Assembly (NCBI GenBank): GCA_030066015.1
Contig: JASJCL010000003.1
Location: forward strand, 52,664-116,663
Origin: Desulfosarcinaceae bacterium
Lineage (GTDB): Bacteria; Desulfobacterota; Desulfobacteria; Desulfobacterales; Desulfosarcinaceae
Direction: 5' to 3'
Length of the DNA stretch: 64,000 bases
Position 1 is the first letter of the stretch. Each line of letters begins with the position of its first letter. The position numbers and the translations under genes are program-made. This document shows positions 17,933 to 27,297 of the stretch, piece after piece. Below the pieces are notes generated by a model. It made no database searches, was not told the DNA's origin, and saw only the letters and a program-made list of their open reading frames with translations.

Positions 17933-18490
17933 CTACCAGCAGCGCACAGGGCCCACATCCATGTGAACGAAGTTGGACTTGGGATAGTAGCCCACGCCGC
18001 CTGCACGTGCCTGGATACAGACATCTCGTAACTTGGGCGTAGGGCAGCCCCGCAGTCGGATGTCGATGGCTTTACCCTGCATATGGTAGGAATTCTTGGC
18101 CACACCGCTGGTGACCCGCCGGAGCATGGCGTTGGTGGCTGGTGAACGATAGCCGGAGATGACGCTGAAGGTACCGCAATCGCCGAGCTTGCAGCGAATG
18201 AGGTAAAGGGTGTCGAGGAGCTTGAGGTCGATGGGGGTGACCTCGCCGGTGCGGTGATCCCTGAGCACGCGATTGATGCGGGCCAGGCCGCTGGGCAGAT
18301 AATCGCCCCTGTCGTAGTAGTAGGTTTCGACAAACTCTCTGGTGTGGATGTTGTAAAAAGCCAGCTTGCGGGGGGCTTGCGCTTCGCCCGGCAGCAGGGC
18401 GGCCTGCAGCGGCGATGGTAGCGTACACAGCAGACCCGCCTGCAGGGTGCGTTTGAGGAAGCGACGTTTGTCAAGGTCGACGGAAATCAT
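17933..18490 (-). CDS. DUF882/M15-type murein peptidase (YcbK/MepK-like), exported
   Basis: 185 residues. A Tat-like start, DKRRFLKRTLQAGLLCTLPS, precedes the domain. The domain has ISGYRSPATNAMLRR, SYHMQGKAIDIRL and FVHMDVG, supplying the zinc-binding His and Asp of M15A peptidases that cut peptidoglycan cross-links. It is normal in length and convergent with the acyltransferase at 17245-17895. Confidence 0.9.
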   Translation of the reverse strand: MISVDLDKRRFLKRTLQAGLLCTLPSPLQAALLPGEAQAPRKLAFYNIHTREFVETYYYDRGDYLPSGLARINRVLRDHRTGEVTPIDLKLLDTLYLIRCKLGDCGTFSVISGYRSPATNAMLRRVTSGVAKNSYHMQGKAIDIRLRGCPTPKLRDVCIQARAGGVGYYPKSNFVHMDVGPVRCW

Positions 18491-18565
18491 CCCAATCTCT
18501 TTATCGGCGTCTGATGATATTGACTGAATATCGGTATTTAGCGTCAGATCTTGATCGCAGCCACC

Positions 18566-19237
18566 TCAGGGGGCCGCATCGGTGTAGCCTGTGGCCGCGT
18601 CGGCGGCCTCGCGCATCTCGTTGAGCACCCGCTCCACCTCCCTACGGATGCCCTCCAATGCCTGGCTGCCCCCACCCGGGCGCACATGCCAAGGCTTGCC
18701 GTAGCTGACAACCACCCGGCTGAAGGGCAGGGGGATGAGGGTGCGATCCCAGGTTCGCCGCAGCGTCAATGCCGGATTGGCCGATACCATGATCGGCAAC
18801 AGCGGCACATCGGCCAGCATGGCTGCCAGGATCATGCCCTCTTTTACACGGTAGCGCGGTCCGCGGGGTCCATCCACAACGGTGGCGGCCTTTCGGTCGC
18901 CGGGCTGCCGCAAGTACCGCACCATGGCCTTGAGGGCTGCACGTCCCCCTCTGCTCGAGGAGCCCCGTACCGGCAAGATTCCCAGGCGTTCGGCAAACCC
19001 CGCGATCAGATCACCATCCTTGGAGCGGCTAAACATGATCATGGGATGTGCATTGCGAAAAAACCACACCAGGAAGATCGCACCGCGATGCCACGTGGCG
19101 CCCACCACCTTGTGATTGCCCAGAATGTAGCGCTCATGGTAGGGACGCCCGCGGATCTCAATTCTGCAAGAAGCAAACCAGAGACGGAGCAGCGCTGTCG
19201 CCAGGGGCACCATCACCCGTGAAAGTCGCTCACTCAT
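18566..19237 (-). CDS. DUF374 lysophospholipid/lipid A acyltransferase family protein
   Basis: 223 residues with the DUF374 pattern: LGNHKVVGATWHRGAIFLVWFF, MIMFSRSKDGDLIAGFAERLG, PVRGSSSRGGRAALKAM and VDGPRGPRYRVKEG. These proteins resemble LpxL/PlsC-type acyltransferases of the inner-membrane cytoplasmic face and are often near Kdo/lipid A genes. No such genes are adjacent here. Confidence 0.88.
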   Translation of the reverse strand: MSERLSRVMVPLATALLRLWFASCRIEIRGRPYHERYILGNHKVVGATWHRGAIFLVWFFRNAHPMIMFSRSKDGDLIAGFAERLGILPVRGSSSRGGRAALKAMVRYLRQPGDRKAATVVDGPRGPRYRVKEGMILAAMLADVPLLPIMVSANPALTLRRTWDRTLIPLPFSRVVVSYGKPWHVRPGGGSQALEGIRREVERVLNEMREAADAATGYTDAAP

Positions 19238-19597
19238 TGGCGGATCGGCTCTTGTCCTGGACGTGGACGTTGCATGCGGGTGATGCCGTCAAACTCGGTT
19301 TCAGCCCAGTAACGGCAGGGGTGCACGCGGCTTACCGTCCGCTGGACAACGCCGGTCGCTCACGGCGTCAAGGTTGCACCAAAGTGTCTTCAAGAGGGGC
19401 GCTGGGCATCGCGTCAACGCAGAGGGGATGCGGGCTTCCTGCCGGAATTCTTGAGATGACCTACCAATAAACCGGTCGAAGTGCAAGCCCGGCATTGATA
19501 TCCTTGCATATTTTAGCGGCTTCCGCATTTTAGAAGCATCCGCCTTTTAGCGGCATCCGCATCCTAGCGGCATCCGCATCCTATCGGCATCCGCATC
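19238..19597. other. Intergenic region, partly repeat
   Basis: There is no convincing gene. Short frames on both strands lack ribosome sites and family features. The right third is the 17-bp tandem repeat described separately. Confidence 0.5.
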
Positions 19598-19613
19598 CTA
19601 GCGGCATCCGCCG
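19512..19613. repeat. Six tandem 17-bp units, each with a GCGG-cat-CCGC dyad
   Basis: Units lie at 19512-19528, 19529-19545, 19546-19562, 19563-19579, 19580-19596 and 19597-19613. A typical unit reads cctagcggcatccgcat; the first three begin ttta(g) in place of ccta(g). Most contain GCGG-cat-CCGC, a short self-complementary dyad. The rightmost unit supplies the last codons and TAG stop of the minus-strand TrmH gene, so the array extends downstream from the gene end. Confidence 0.92.
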
Positions 19614-20152
19614 TGCTGACGAATATACTCGTACATGACGACCGAGGCGGCCACGCTGACGTTGAGGCTCTGCGTGCGACCGCATTGCGGTATGGTGAGG
19701 GACGAGAGCTGTGGATAGGCCACTGGATCAAAACTCAGGCCATACTCCTCATGGCCGAATATGAAGGCGCTGCGCAGCGGCAGCTTTGTCTCCATCAACG
19801 CGCTGCCCCGCTCGGGTTCCAAGGTAAACAGGGAAAAACCGGCGGTGACAAGGGTGTGATAGCAGCTTTCAAAATCAGGATGGAAGCGCGCCGGTACCCA
19901 TTTGAATGCCCCCATGGCTGGTGCTGGGTCGAAAAAGTCAATGCCCACCAGATGAATTTCTCTGGCACCAAACCCATCGGCGCTGCGAAATATCTTGCCA
20001 ATATTGAAATTGGGCTTGAGATGGTCCAGGACGATGATGAAGTCGCGCAGCCCTGGCGAGGCCATCCGATTGAGACGTTTGTGCCTGAGAAAACGGCGCT
20101 CCGCCTGCACGCGTTTGCGGCGGGTGCGCAGACGAACGCCCCGGGTGCTCAT
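19598..20152 (-). CDS. TrmH/SpoU-family RNA 2'-O-methyltransferase
   Basis: 184 residues from ATG 20152, which shares its A with the TGA of aspartokinase, so the two are translationally coupled. An Arg/Lys-rich start precedes the SPOUT motifs: NIGKIFRSADGFGAREIHLVG (motif 1), AFIFGHEEYGLS (motif 2) and IPQCGRTQSLNVSVAASVV (motif 3). It methylates ribose in tRNA or rRNA using SAM; the target cannot be told. The C-terminus GGCR and stop lie in the 17-bp repeat array, suggesting the repeat may have replaced the original gene end. Confidence 0.9.
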   Translation of the reverse strand: MSTRGVRLRTRRKRVQAERRFLRHKRLNRMASPGLRDFIIVLDHLKPNFNIGKIFRSADGFGAREIHLVGIDFFDPAPAMGAFKWVPARFHPDFESCYHTLVTAGFSLFTLEPERGSALMETKLPLRSAFIFGHEEYGLSFDPVAYPQLSSLTIPQCGRTQSLNVSVAASVVMYEYIRQHGGCR

Positions 20153-21576
20153 CAACCGCTCTCCGTGCCACCGCTCTGCGCGGCTGTGGAGCGCAGCAAA
20201 CAACGCGGTGCTCCGAAAAATGTGGAGTGGATGGCGGTAACGGCGGCGGTAAGATCTTCCTCCCGACAGAGGAAATAGAGCGCCGCTGGCGAAGGACCGA
20301 AGGAGATCATCTCCACATTGACCCCGCATGCGGCCACGGCCGTGAAGCACTGGGCGGCAATACCCTGACGGTGAAGCAGCCCATCCCCGACGATGCTGAT
20401 CAAGGCGGTGTGGTCCACTGCCTCCAAACGGCGATAAGGGCGCGGCCGGGTGGCCTTCAGGCCCTCCTGGGCCATCTCCATGTCACTGCGCTCCAGCAAC
20501 AGACTGATGCAGGTTTGGGAGGTGACCACCGATTTGATGTTGACCCCCTTTTCACTGACAGCGCCGGCCACCTGGGCCAGAATGCCGGGGCGGGCGCCTA
20601 CGCCGGAGGCATGCACCTTGAGTACCCCGATCTCAGTGGCATGGGCCACACTCTTGATCACCTGTGGCCGACGGCTGCTGCGGCTGTGGATGACACTGTG
20701 CGGACCATCGGGATCCAGGGTGTTTTTGACGGCTATGGGGATCTGCTTGCCCCGAACGGGTTCAACCGTGCGGGGATGTAGAATGCGAGCGCCAAAATAA
20801 GCCAATTCGGCCGCCTCGGCGTAGGAGAGGGTCGGGATCAGAGTGGCTTCCGGAACCATCCGAGGGTCCGCACTCATGAACCCTTGGGTATCCTTCCAGA
20901 TCTCCAACAGCTCAGCGTTGAGGGCGGCGGCCACCACCGCTGCCGCATAGTCGGTGCCACCGCGGCCAAAGGTTGTGATCTCACCGGCTTTGCTGACACC
21001 ATAAAAGCCCGGGATAAAGGCCAGCGTATCGTCCGCCAAATGGGGCTTGAGTTTGCTCGCGAAGTTGCGACGTGTCAGCTTCAAATGAGCGGTGGCGTCA
21101 CCATATTTGCCGTCGGTGACCAGGCCGATCTCCTCCGGCTGGCGGCAAAAAGCCTTGAGGCCACGCGCCTGTATAGCGCCACTGAGCAGCAAGGCGCAGA
21201 GACGTTCCCCCACGCTGGCGATGAGGTCCTTAATGCGGGGCGTGCATTCGGCGGTGAAGTTCAACCCGTAGTAGTACCGCTCCAACCGCATCAAAAGGTC
21301 GTTGATTCTCTCCAAGGTATTGGTGTGGTAAGGCCCGGCGGGGATCAGCAGATCGGCGGTCTGAATATGCAGATCGCGTAACCCGTTTATGTGGTGCGGA
21401 ATGGCGGATTCATCTGTAAGGGCAAGCTGCATCCCGTTCAACAGCGTATCGGTCACCCCGTGAAGGGCCGACACCACGATGACATGGCCCCGGCCATGGG
21501 TGGTGAGCAGGTCCATTATGCTGGAAATGGTGGCGCTGCCATTGAGGCAACCGCCGCCGATCTTGATCACTTTCAT
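20152..21576 (-). CDS. lysC: Aspartate kinase
   Basis: 474 residues: an N-terminal amino-acid kinase domain (KIGGGCLNGS, VTDGKYGDA, TFGRGGTDYAAAVVAAAL, GFMSADPR) and C-terminal tandem ACT domains (from ~315: VLKVHASGVGARPGILAQV and VNVEMISFGPSPAALYFLC). It catalyses the first step to lysine, threonine and methionine. The ACT domains imply feedback control. GGGACGTAAG precedes the ATG. I see no lysine riboswitch in the upstream 300 bases. It is coupled to the TrmH gene. Confidence 0.93.
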   Translation of the reverse strand: MKVIKIGGGCLNGSATISSIMDLLTTHGRGHVIVVSALHGVTDTLLNGMQLALTDESAIPHHINGLRDLHIQTADLLIPAGPYHTNTLERINDLLMRLERYYYGLNFTAECTPRIKDLIASVGERLCALLLSGAIQARGLKAFCRQPEEIGLVTDGKYGDATAHLKLTRRNFASKLKPHLADDTLAFIPGFYGVSKAGEITTFGRGGTDYAAAVVAAALNAELLEIWKDTQGFMSADPRMVPEATLIPTLSYAEAAELAYFGARILHPRTVEPVRGKQIPIAVKNTLDPDGPHSVIHSRSSRRPQVIKSVAHATEIGVLKVHASGVGARPGILAQVAGAVSEKGVNIKSVVTSQTCISLLLERSDMEMAQEGLKATRPRPYRRLEAVDHTALISIVGDGLLHRQGIAAQCFTAVAACGVNVEMISFGPSPAALYFLCREEDLTAAVTAIHSTFFGAPRCLLRSTAAQSGGTESG

Positions 21577-21893
21577 CTTACGTCCCTGCGCAGTCCCCGG
21601 TCGTCGAAACGGCCCTCCTCATAGCCTTCCGGGTCGGGGATTGTCAAATTTCCCTTGCGGCAATCCGGATACGAAGCGAACACTTGGCCCATTCCGCCGA
21701 ATTCAGAGGCCCGGCGATCATCTCCGACAGCCGGCGGCCGCTCACGATCCGCCCATTCAGCACCCATCTGGCGTTGGGGCCGGATCGTCCATCATCTGGC
21801 CGGGCGTTACCGACACCGCCACACTGAGACAATGCCATTTTGTGAGATAAATTATCAAATTGACTTTTCAGGTCAATGGGTTAGAATCTCCAC
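21577..21893. other. Intergenic region between lysC and the PAC2 gene
   Basis: A 64-codon minus-strand frame (21573-21767) ends with a TGA overlapping the lysC ATG, but it has no ribosome site or recognised family and is left unannotated. The right end holds the rightward promoter described separately. Confidence 0.45.
21860..21887 (+). promoter_or_regulatory. Sigma-70-like promoter with internal palindrome; apparently leaderless
   Basis: TTGACT (21860-21865), a 16-base spacer and TAGAAT (21882-21887) closely match -35/-10 elements. The -10 box ends only 6 bases before ATG 21894, so the transcript would begin at or next to the start codon, and no ribosome site is present. The arms ATTGAC and GTCAAT (21859-21864 and 21872-21877) form a palindrome overlapping the -35 box and spacer, a plausible repressor site. 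Confidence 0.6.
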
Positions 21894-22775
21894 ATGAACG
21901 CAATGGATTCAGATACGATCGGCTTCCGAATGCTCGACACGCCGCCTCTGACGACGCCGCTGTGCATCGTCGCCTTCGATGGCTGGGGGGATGCGCTCAA
22001 TGTATCCACCGCCCTGGTTGAGTATCTTCTGCGGGTGACCTCGGCAGCACCATTGGCCGAGATCGAAACAGATCCTTTCTTTAACTTTGACCAACTGCGC
22101 CCCACGGTTCGCATCCGCCAGGGACGTCTGGAAACCATTACGCCACCCGAGGCCAAGTTTTATTATGCGGCTTCCCCCGAAGTGGGCAAGCCCGATCTGA
22201 TCTTTTTCCGGGGAGAGGAGCCGACCCAGAACTGGCACCGTTTCGTGGCCTGCTTCATGGATATTTGCGGCCGCTTCGGTGAAGCGACCCTTTTCAGTGT
22301 CGGCGGCCTCTACGACCGGGTGCTCCACACCGAAGCGCTCTTTTCCGCCATTTACACCTCTGGTGCGCTGCTGGCCAAACTTCCTGGTAGAGTTCAGCCC
22401 GCCACTTACACAGGGCCGGGCGCAATCCACACCCTGCTGCATGCCGAAGCGCGCCGTCGAGGCATGCCGGCGCTGAGCCTCTGGGCACACTGCCCCCACT
22501 ATATTCAAAATACCACCCACTTCGGGCTGGTGGCCGAGCTGGTGAGGATGGTGGCGGCCTTCTCCGACTATACCCTGGACGCCGAGCCCCTCCTCACCCG
22601 ATGGAAGAAAATAGAACGTCAGATTGACGCCCTTGCCGAGGAGAGCGAAGAGGTGCGCGAGGTGATCGACGGGCTGCGTCAGGAGCGCCGACAAGGTGAT
22701 TCTTCGCCCGGTGATCGTCCGCAGCAAATGGATACGAAGATCGTGCGCCTGGAGGATTTTCGCGGCGATAGATAA
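21894..22775 (+). CDS. PAC2-family (proteasome-assembly-chaperone-like) protein
   Basis: 293 residues. The PAC2 pattern is clear: PLCIVAFDGWGDALNVSTALVEYL near residue 22, then DLIFFRGEEP, TLFSVGGLYDRVLHT, TYTGPGAIHTLLHAEARRRGMPALSLWAHCPHYIQ, and a C-terminal acidic helix. In archaea and actinobacteria the fold aids proteasome assembly; in proteobacteria its role is unknown. It probably has a leaderless transcript. Confidence 0.85.
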   Translation: MNAMDSDTIGFRMLDTPPLTTPLCIVAFDGWGDALNVSTALVEYLLRVTSAAPLAEIETDPFFNFDQLRPTVRIRQGRLETITPPEAKFYYAASPEVGKPDLIFFRGEEPTQNWHRFVACFMDICGRFGEATLFSVGGLYDRVLHTEALFSAIYTSGALLAKLPGRVQPATYTGPGAIHTLLHAEARRRGMPALSLWAHCPHYIQNTTHFGLVAELVRMVAAFSDYTLDAEPLLTRWKKIERQIDALAEESEEVREVIDGLRQERRQGDSSPGDRPQQMDTKIVRLEDFRGDR

Positions 22776-22791
22776 CGGTTGGGCGATCGGG

Positions 22792-24681
22792 TTAGAAAAT
22801 TTTGACGTAGCAGCCATTTGCCGTCAGATCCAGCCACCGACGCTGATCTGCCACCTTCTCAAAACAGATGGCCGGTAATTCGTCCGCATGCGGCGCCATG
22901 GCCAGCTGCCATTCCACGATCCGATTCGGATCGCACTCCGTCCCGAGTAATACCCCCTCCAGATCGAGCAATCCCGCGTCCTGTACTTCGGTCAATTGCG
23001 GCAGATGGCCGGCCTGCCAGTGGTAGATCTGTCGGCACGAAGGCCCACCGACGAGGCGATCCCGACGGCCGGAAACCAGGGTGATGAGAAGGGGGCGACA
23101 ACCGGGACGATCCTGGGCGAAGGCAAGCTCCTTTTCCAGGTAATGGGGACGCCTTACGCTGGCTGCCGCGAGCAGTCGTTCCGGATACATCTCAAAAGCC
23201 GGCGATAGCAATACCACCTCAAGCGGGGTATGGGGGTTCTCGGCCGTCAGGGTCCGGATGGCGGCCGTCACCAGCGATTCGTCCTGTATCCGGTGATCCA
23301 CGATGAGCTGGTAGGGGTGGGTGACGCGTTTTGCCTTGATGGCGAGTTCAGCCGCTGTCATGTCAGGAGTGAGGATAACTTTGCAGATATGGCGGACGCC
23401 ATCCAGAGCGACATGCAGGTCACCGTCCGTTGAATGCCGCCATGCAATGTCGAGATCCGGACCGGGGTACAAGGCCAGCCCGCAGCGCGATTCGGCGTAG
23501 TCCAGTGCCGCTGCCATATCATCTGGGTGGAAGCTGTCCGAGTCGGTCAGCAGGTATGGGGGTGCCGGGTCGAAATCCAAGCCCAGCTCGCGGTGGGACT
23601 TTCGAAACCGAGTTCCGGGCAGCACTGCGAGGGGAAAGACCTGCAGGTGGTCACAGAGGTCATGGGTGACGACGAAATCGATGGATCTCATGAAACCGGC
23701 CAGCGTATCGCCGGGGAGACCGACGATCAGATCAATGCTGCAGCTGATGCCGCGTTCCCTCAGGTATTCAATGCCCGCCATAAAGCGCCGCAGGTGAGCG
23801 CTTCGCCCGGATCGACGCAGCGCCTCGGGATTGGTGCTCTGCAAGCCCACCTCGAGGCTGCGGAATCCGGCAGCCGCCATTGCATCGGCCAGCGACGAAT
23901 CCACGGCTTCTGCACGGATTTCGCTGTGAAGGGCAACCTTGCCATCGTGGTTGATGGTGGCCACACGGCCGAGGATTTCCCTGAGACCAGGACGGGTGTC
24001 CAGTGAGGGGTCGAGAAGGTAGAGCTCACTGATTTCATGGTCATGGGTCCACTGCACCGCCGCCATGACATGGTCCTCATTGAGCAGTCGGCTGCGCCGC
24101 TGCCCCTTACCATAGTAGCAATAGCCGCAGTGGTAGGGACAACCCCGTTGGGTTTCCAACAGCACCATGTCGTCAATTTCAGGGTGCAAAAGGCCGCTGA
24201 GATAGGGGCTGGGCTGATGCTCGAAACCAGTATAACGATCGGTGGTGGTCCATGGCGGGATTGTTCCATCACATATCTGGCGCGGGTGGTACCGTAGGGA
24301 TTCTCCTTCGCCGCAGACCAAACCGTCGGCGGGCACCCCCGCTAGGTGCGGGTTGTCTGGTGTGATTTCAGGGCCGCCCAGAAGAATCTTGACCTCGAGG
24401 CGCTCTTTGAGGGCGCTGGCCAGGTGGTGGATGCGGTCCACATTCCAGGAGTAGGTCGTAAAGCCGACGATCTCAGGAGCGGCGTCACATATGTGCGCCA
24501 CCAGGGCTCCATCGCCCATGTAGGTGGCACTCGCCTGCGGCATGACCCTCACCTTCGGGCGGTCGAGGGAGACGCTTTGGGTCCAAGCGTGTTGAAGCGA
24601 TGCGGCGGCGAGGGGGATGTTCCCCGTTCGACGACCAAAGTTCGATTGAGGTACTGGCAATTGAACCAGGAGGATCGACAT
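22792..24681 (-). CDS. B12-binding radical SAM protein
   Basis: 629 residues from ATG 24681 (MSILLVQLPVPQ). Residues ~1-130 form a cobalamin-binding-like Rossmann domain. The radical SAM motif RGCPYHCGYCYYGKG (CxxxCxxC) follows near residue 190, then TIM-barrel features such as LEVGLQSTNPEAL and IDLIVGLPGDT. A C-terminal region of ~230 residues includes repeated short beta-like segments. Such proteins catalyse methylations or other radical chemistry on unknown substrates. It is divergent from the ferritin-like gene. Confidence 0.88.
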   Translation of the reverse strand: MSILLVQLPVPQSNFGRRTGNIPLAAASLQHAWTQSVSLDRPKVRVMPQASATYMGDGALVAHICDAAPEIVGFTTYSWNVDRIHHLASALKERLEVKILLGGPEITPDNPHLAGVPADGLVCGEGESLRYHPRQICDGTIPPWTTTDRYTGFEHQPSPYLSGLLHPEIDDMVLLETQRGCPYHCGYCYYGKGQRRSRLLNEDHVMAAVQWTHDHEISELYLLDPSLDTRPGLREILGRVATINHDGKVALHSEIRAEAVDSSLADAMAAAGFRSLEVGLQSTNPEALRRSGRSAHLRRFMAGIEYLRERGISCSIDLIVGLPGDTLAGFMRSIDFVVTHDLCDHLQVFPLAVLPGTRFRKSHRELGLDFDPAPPYLLTDSDSFHPDDMAAALDYAESRCGLALYPGPDLDIAWRHSTDGDLHVALDGVRHICKVILTPDMTAAELAIKAKRVTHPYQLIVDHRIQDESLVTAAIRTLTAENPHTPLEVVLLSPAFEMYPERLLAAASVRRPHYLEKELAFAQDRPGCRPLLITLVSGRRDRLVGGPSCRQIYHWQAGHLPQLTEVQDAGLLDLEGVLLGTECDPNRIVEWQLAMAPHADELPAICFEKVADQRRWLDLTANGCYVKIF

Positions 24682-24864
24682 GATGGGTGCTTCTCGGTTT
24701 AGGGGCTCTACACAACGGTTCGACCTGCAGATGGCTCGCTGGTCGACTTGTGTCATGCCCGGTCACGATGCTACATAGCCCATGCAGGATGAACCATCAA
24801 TGCAACTGGATGTCCACTGACTTGCACGGAACCTGTCAAACGAGCGGACGACTGAGGAGAGGCG

Positions 24865-25329
24865 ATGTTTACCATCAGGGAGATCAGCGAGCTGGCCGTT
24901 CAAATCGAAGTTAACGGAGAGGCTGTCTACCGCGAGGTGGCCAGTAAGGTATCCGATTCCGCGTTACGGGAGATGCTGGAAGGCATGGCACACGATGAAC
25001 ATCAGCACGCCGGTTGGTTCAAGCGGCTTGGAGCGGATCAGCTTGCCAGTGTCCAGGAGGCCGATGAGGCGTTGGAAGCGATGGGGCGCGCACTTCTCGC
25101 TGAGATGCTCGGTACGCAGACCTTTTCCCTGAGCGCTGAAGAGTTGGGGGATGCCGGATCCTTGGCGGAAGTGATCGCTCAGGCGGAGGAGTTTGAAAAG
25201 GACACCATCGTATTCTACGAAATGCTGGCCGATTTTGTCGCCGATACAGAGGTTGCGTCACAATTGCGCGATATCATCGCCGAGGAGTATGTCCACATCG
25301 ATCGGCTAAACGGCTATCTGGCCGGCTGA
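24865..25329 (+). CDS. Ferritin-like / rubrerythrin-type di-iron protein
   Basis: 154 residues, four helices. Carboxylate and ExxH motifs appear in order: IEVNGEAVYREV, AHDEHQHAGWF, EEFEKDTIVFYEML and IIAEEYVHIDRL. There is no rubredoxin-like C-terminal domain. Relatives detoxify peroxide or store iron. ATG is preceded by GGAGAGG. Confidence 0.88.
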   Translation: MFTIREISELAVQIEVNGEAVYREVASKVSDSALREMLEGMAHDEHQHAGWFKRLGADQLASVQEADEALEAMGRALLAEMLGTQTFSLSAEELGDAGSLAEVIAQAEEFEKDTIVFYEMLADFVADTEVASQLRDIIAEEYVHIDRLNGYLAG

Positions 25330-25557
25330 TGGCCCTCAGCATTGGCGTTTGCGTTTCCCCTCGTCCTGTCGGCACGCGTCACGACCGCAGGCGTTGATAC
25401 CTCATCAGTCTATATCTTATCAGGTGCTGAGATCTCAAGCATCGAGACCTTGCGACCTCGTACCGCTTGGATTGAGGGCCCTCGTTCAACGGAAGCTCCG
25501 TTGGGTAGGGGGATGCCACGTTGTAAAGACACGCCCAACCTGTCGGTGAAGAAAGAG

Positions 25558-25586
25558 AGAGGGCGCCCGGGGTAGAGGCGCCCTCT
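25558..25586 (+). terminator. Perfect 10-bp hairpin, possible terminator downstream of the ferritin-like gene
   Basis: AGAGGGCGCC (25558-25567) pairs with GGCGCCCTCT (25577-25586) around a 9-base loop. There is no strong T-run after it, so termination is uncertain. Confidence 0.45.
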
Positions 25587-25767
25587 GCATAGGTTCTACT
25601 TGGATCGATGTGCTTTGGCTAAAGGAAGTACGAGTTGAGATTCATTCAGTCTGCAAAGGTTGGGCTGCAAAGTTCGGAGGGGACTGGGGTTATTGTCGCC
25701 GAGGTTTGGTGCGTTGCGCGTTATCTCTTTGGTTGACCAACCGCCTGGGCTCTTGCCGAGTTGAGGC

Positions 25768-25791
25768 GGGGTGACGCTTGCGCGTCACCCC
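25768..25791. other. Perfect 10-bp hairpin with TTGC tetraloop
   Basis: GGGGTGACGC (25768-25777) pairs with GCGTCACCCC (25782-25791). AAAAGAGAG follows on the plus strand; neither strand shows a classic T-run just after the stem. Role unknown. Confidence 0.5.
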
Positions 25792-25944
25792 AAAAGAGAG
25801 AAGAGGAAGATGATGTGCTCATTACTACAGCAAGCAAAGTGCCAAATGAAAAAAAATTGTTGAATAATCGATAATTGGTAAAAATAACAGATACATAAAA
25901 TTCGACAGCACGATAGCGCTCCAGGTTGACACACCGAAAATGAT

Positions 25945-25986
25945 GCGGCTATTTGCGAATTGCAAGTGCAACTTGCAAAAAGCCGC
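25945..25986 (-). terminator. Terminator-like hairpin for the GMP reductase gene
   Basis: The outer arms GCGGCT (25945-25950) and AGCCGC (25981-25986) enclose the perfect inner stem TTGCAAGT (25960-25967)/ACTTGCAA (25971-25978). Read leftward it is followed by ATCATTTTC, 42 bases past the guaC stop. Confidence 0.6.
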
Positions 25987-26027
25987 GGTTTCTCGATCAA
26001 GATGGGTGACGCCAAAGTCTGTTGAAT

Positions 26028-27047
26028 CTAGAGCATTTTGTGGGGGAGGCTCTCTCTGCGTCCCGACGGTGTGATACGGATATAATCGAGCTTGCGCTGA
26101 AGTTCGCGAATTGTCGCGGCGCCGCCGTAGGTCAACCCGGATCGCAGACCTCCGATAATATCGGCGACGATGTGGTCTTCATCTTCCCGGTAGGCCACTT
26201 CTGCACAGACCCCTTCAGATGTTTTCCATTCCGCCATGCCCCCATGGAAATCCTCTTGGACCTCTCGACTGGCCATTCCACGGTAGCTTTTCACCTTATA
26301 GGAACGGCCGTCTGGGCCTGTTTTCGTGGCAACCGGTCCTGGCGTAGGCCGCGTGCCGGCGAACATACTCCCCACCATCGCGAAGTCGGCCCCAAAAGCG
26401 ATTGCTTTGACGATGTCGCCCGGCGTTCGAATGCCCCCGTCCGCGACGATGCTCCGGTCTACTCGACAGCATTGACGGATAGCGGTGAGATTGGGGACGC
26501 CAAAGCCGGTCTTTATCCGCGTGGTGCATACCGACCCGCCGCCGATACCTACCTTGATGATATCCGCGCTGCAGGAGGCCAGGTAATCGGCGCCGGCGTA
26601 GGTGGCCACATTTCCCGCCATGATGCACGCTTCCTTGCCGATGAGGTTGCGGATCCGCTTAAGGGTGCGGCCTACGTAACGGGCGTGTGCGTGGGCCACG
26701 TCTACACAAAAAAAGTCGGCACCGGCGTCCCGTAGGGCTTCTGCGCGCTCGATATCCACATCGCCGCAGCCGATGGAGACGAAGGCGACCGATTTGCAAC
26801 GTTTCAGCATCGCCACGTTATCGTCGATGGACATAAAGCGATGCAGGACGCCGATGCCGCCTTTGCTGCCGATGTAGTCCGCCATCGCGTTCTCGGTGAT
26901 GGTATCCATGTTGGATGTCATCAAGGGCAGTTCGAGGGCGAGTTTACCGCTTTTGTCGGTAATGGATATGTCGACGACCTTGCGCGATTCCCAATGGTTG
27001 TAGGATGGCACCAATAGCACATCGTCGTAGGTAATGGCTTCGCTCAT
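26028..27047 (-). CDS. guaC: GMP reductase
   Basis: 339 residues, the short IMPDH/GMPR fold without CBS domains. It has [12 protein letters not shown], the active-site loop [21 protein letters not shown] with the catalytic Cys, [22 protein letters not shown], and [14 protein letters not shown]. It deaminates GMP to IMP with NADPH for purine salvage. Separation from IMPDH rests on length and the KTGFG loop. A nucleoside-type ABC importer lies 23 kb away. Confidence 0.88.
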   Translation of the reverse strand: MSEAITYDDVLLVPSYNHWESRKVVDISITDKSGKLALELPLMTSNMDTITENAMADYIGSKGGIGVLHRFMSIDDNVAMLKRCKSVAFVSIGCGDVDIERAEALRDAGADFFCVDVAHAHARYVGRTLKRIRNLIGKEACIMAGNVATYAGADYLASCSADIIKVGIGGGSVCTTRIKTGFGVPNLTAIRQCCRVDRSIVADGGIRTPGDIVKAIAFGADFAMVGSMFAGTRPTPGPVATKTGPDGRSYKVKSYRGMASREVQEDFHGGMAEWKTSEGVCAEVAYREDEDHIVADIIGGLRSGLTYGGAATIRELQRKLDYIRITPSGRRESLPHKML

Positions 27048-27297
27048 AGTGAATTGCGGCTCCTAAGTTAAAGTGATACATTCTCTGTATTGGGATTCGA
27101 AAATCGGGGGGTAGGTGCAGGCTCGCTTTCCGCTACCGATACCCTCGAACGACGATCACCGCCTAGCTGAGAAACAGTGCGGCTTTTGATCTCGACCCAG
27201 TGGTTGGGGCCTTCACCCCCGCTTGTGACATGGCGAACGGGGCCCCCTTCTTTTCAACCATAAGGGGGATCCAGGTCAAGATATTTGCCGCTCAGAT

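Larger units (their letters stand above)
25330..25944. other. Long non-coding region with several GC-rich hairpins
   Basis: There is no supportable gene. Perfect stems occur at 25558-25586 (10 bp, 9-base loop) and 25768-25791 (10 bp, 4-base loop), plus a 7-bp CAACGGA/TCCGTTG stem with loop AGC upstream near 25490. The right part is AT-rich. It could hold a structured RNA, but I cannot match a known family. Confidence 0.5.

Noticed and set aside
21573..21767. 64-codon minus-strand frame overlapping the lysC start
   Set aside because: The TGA/ATG overlap is suggestive, but there is no ribosome site, no family and no support for its start.
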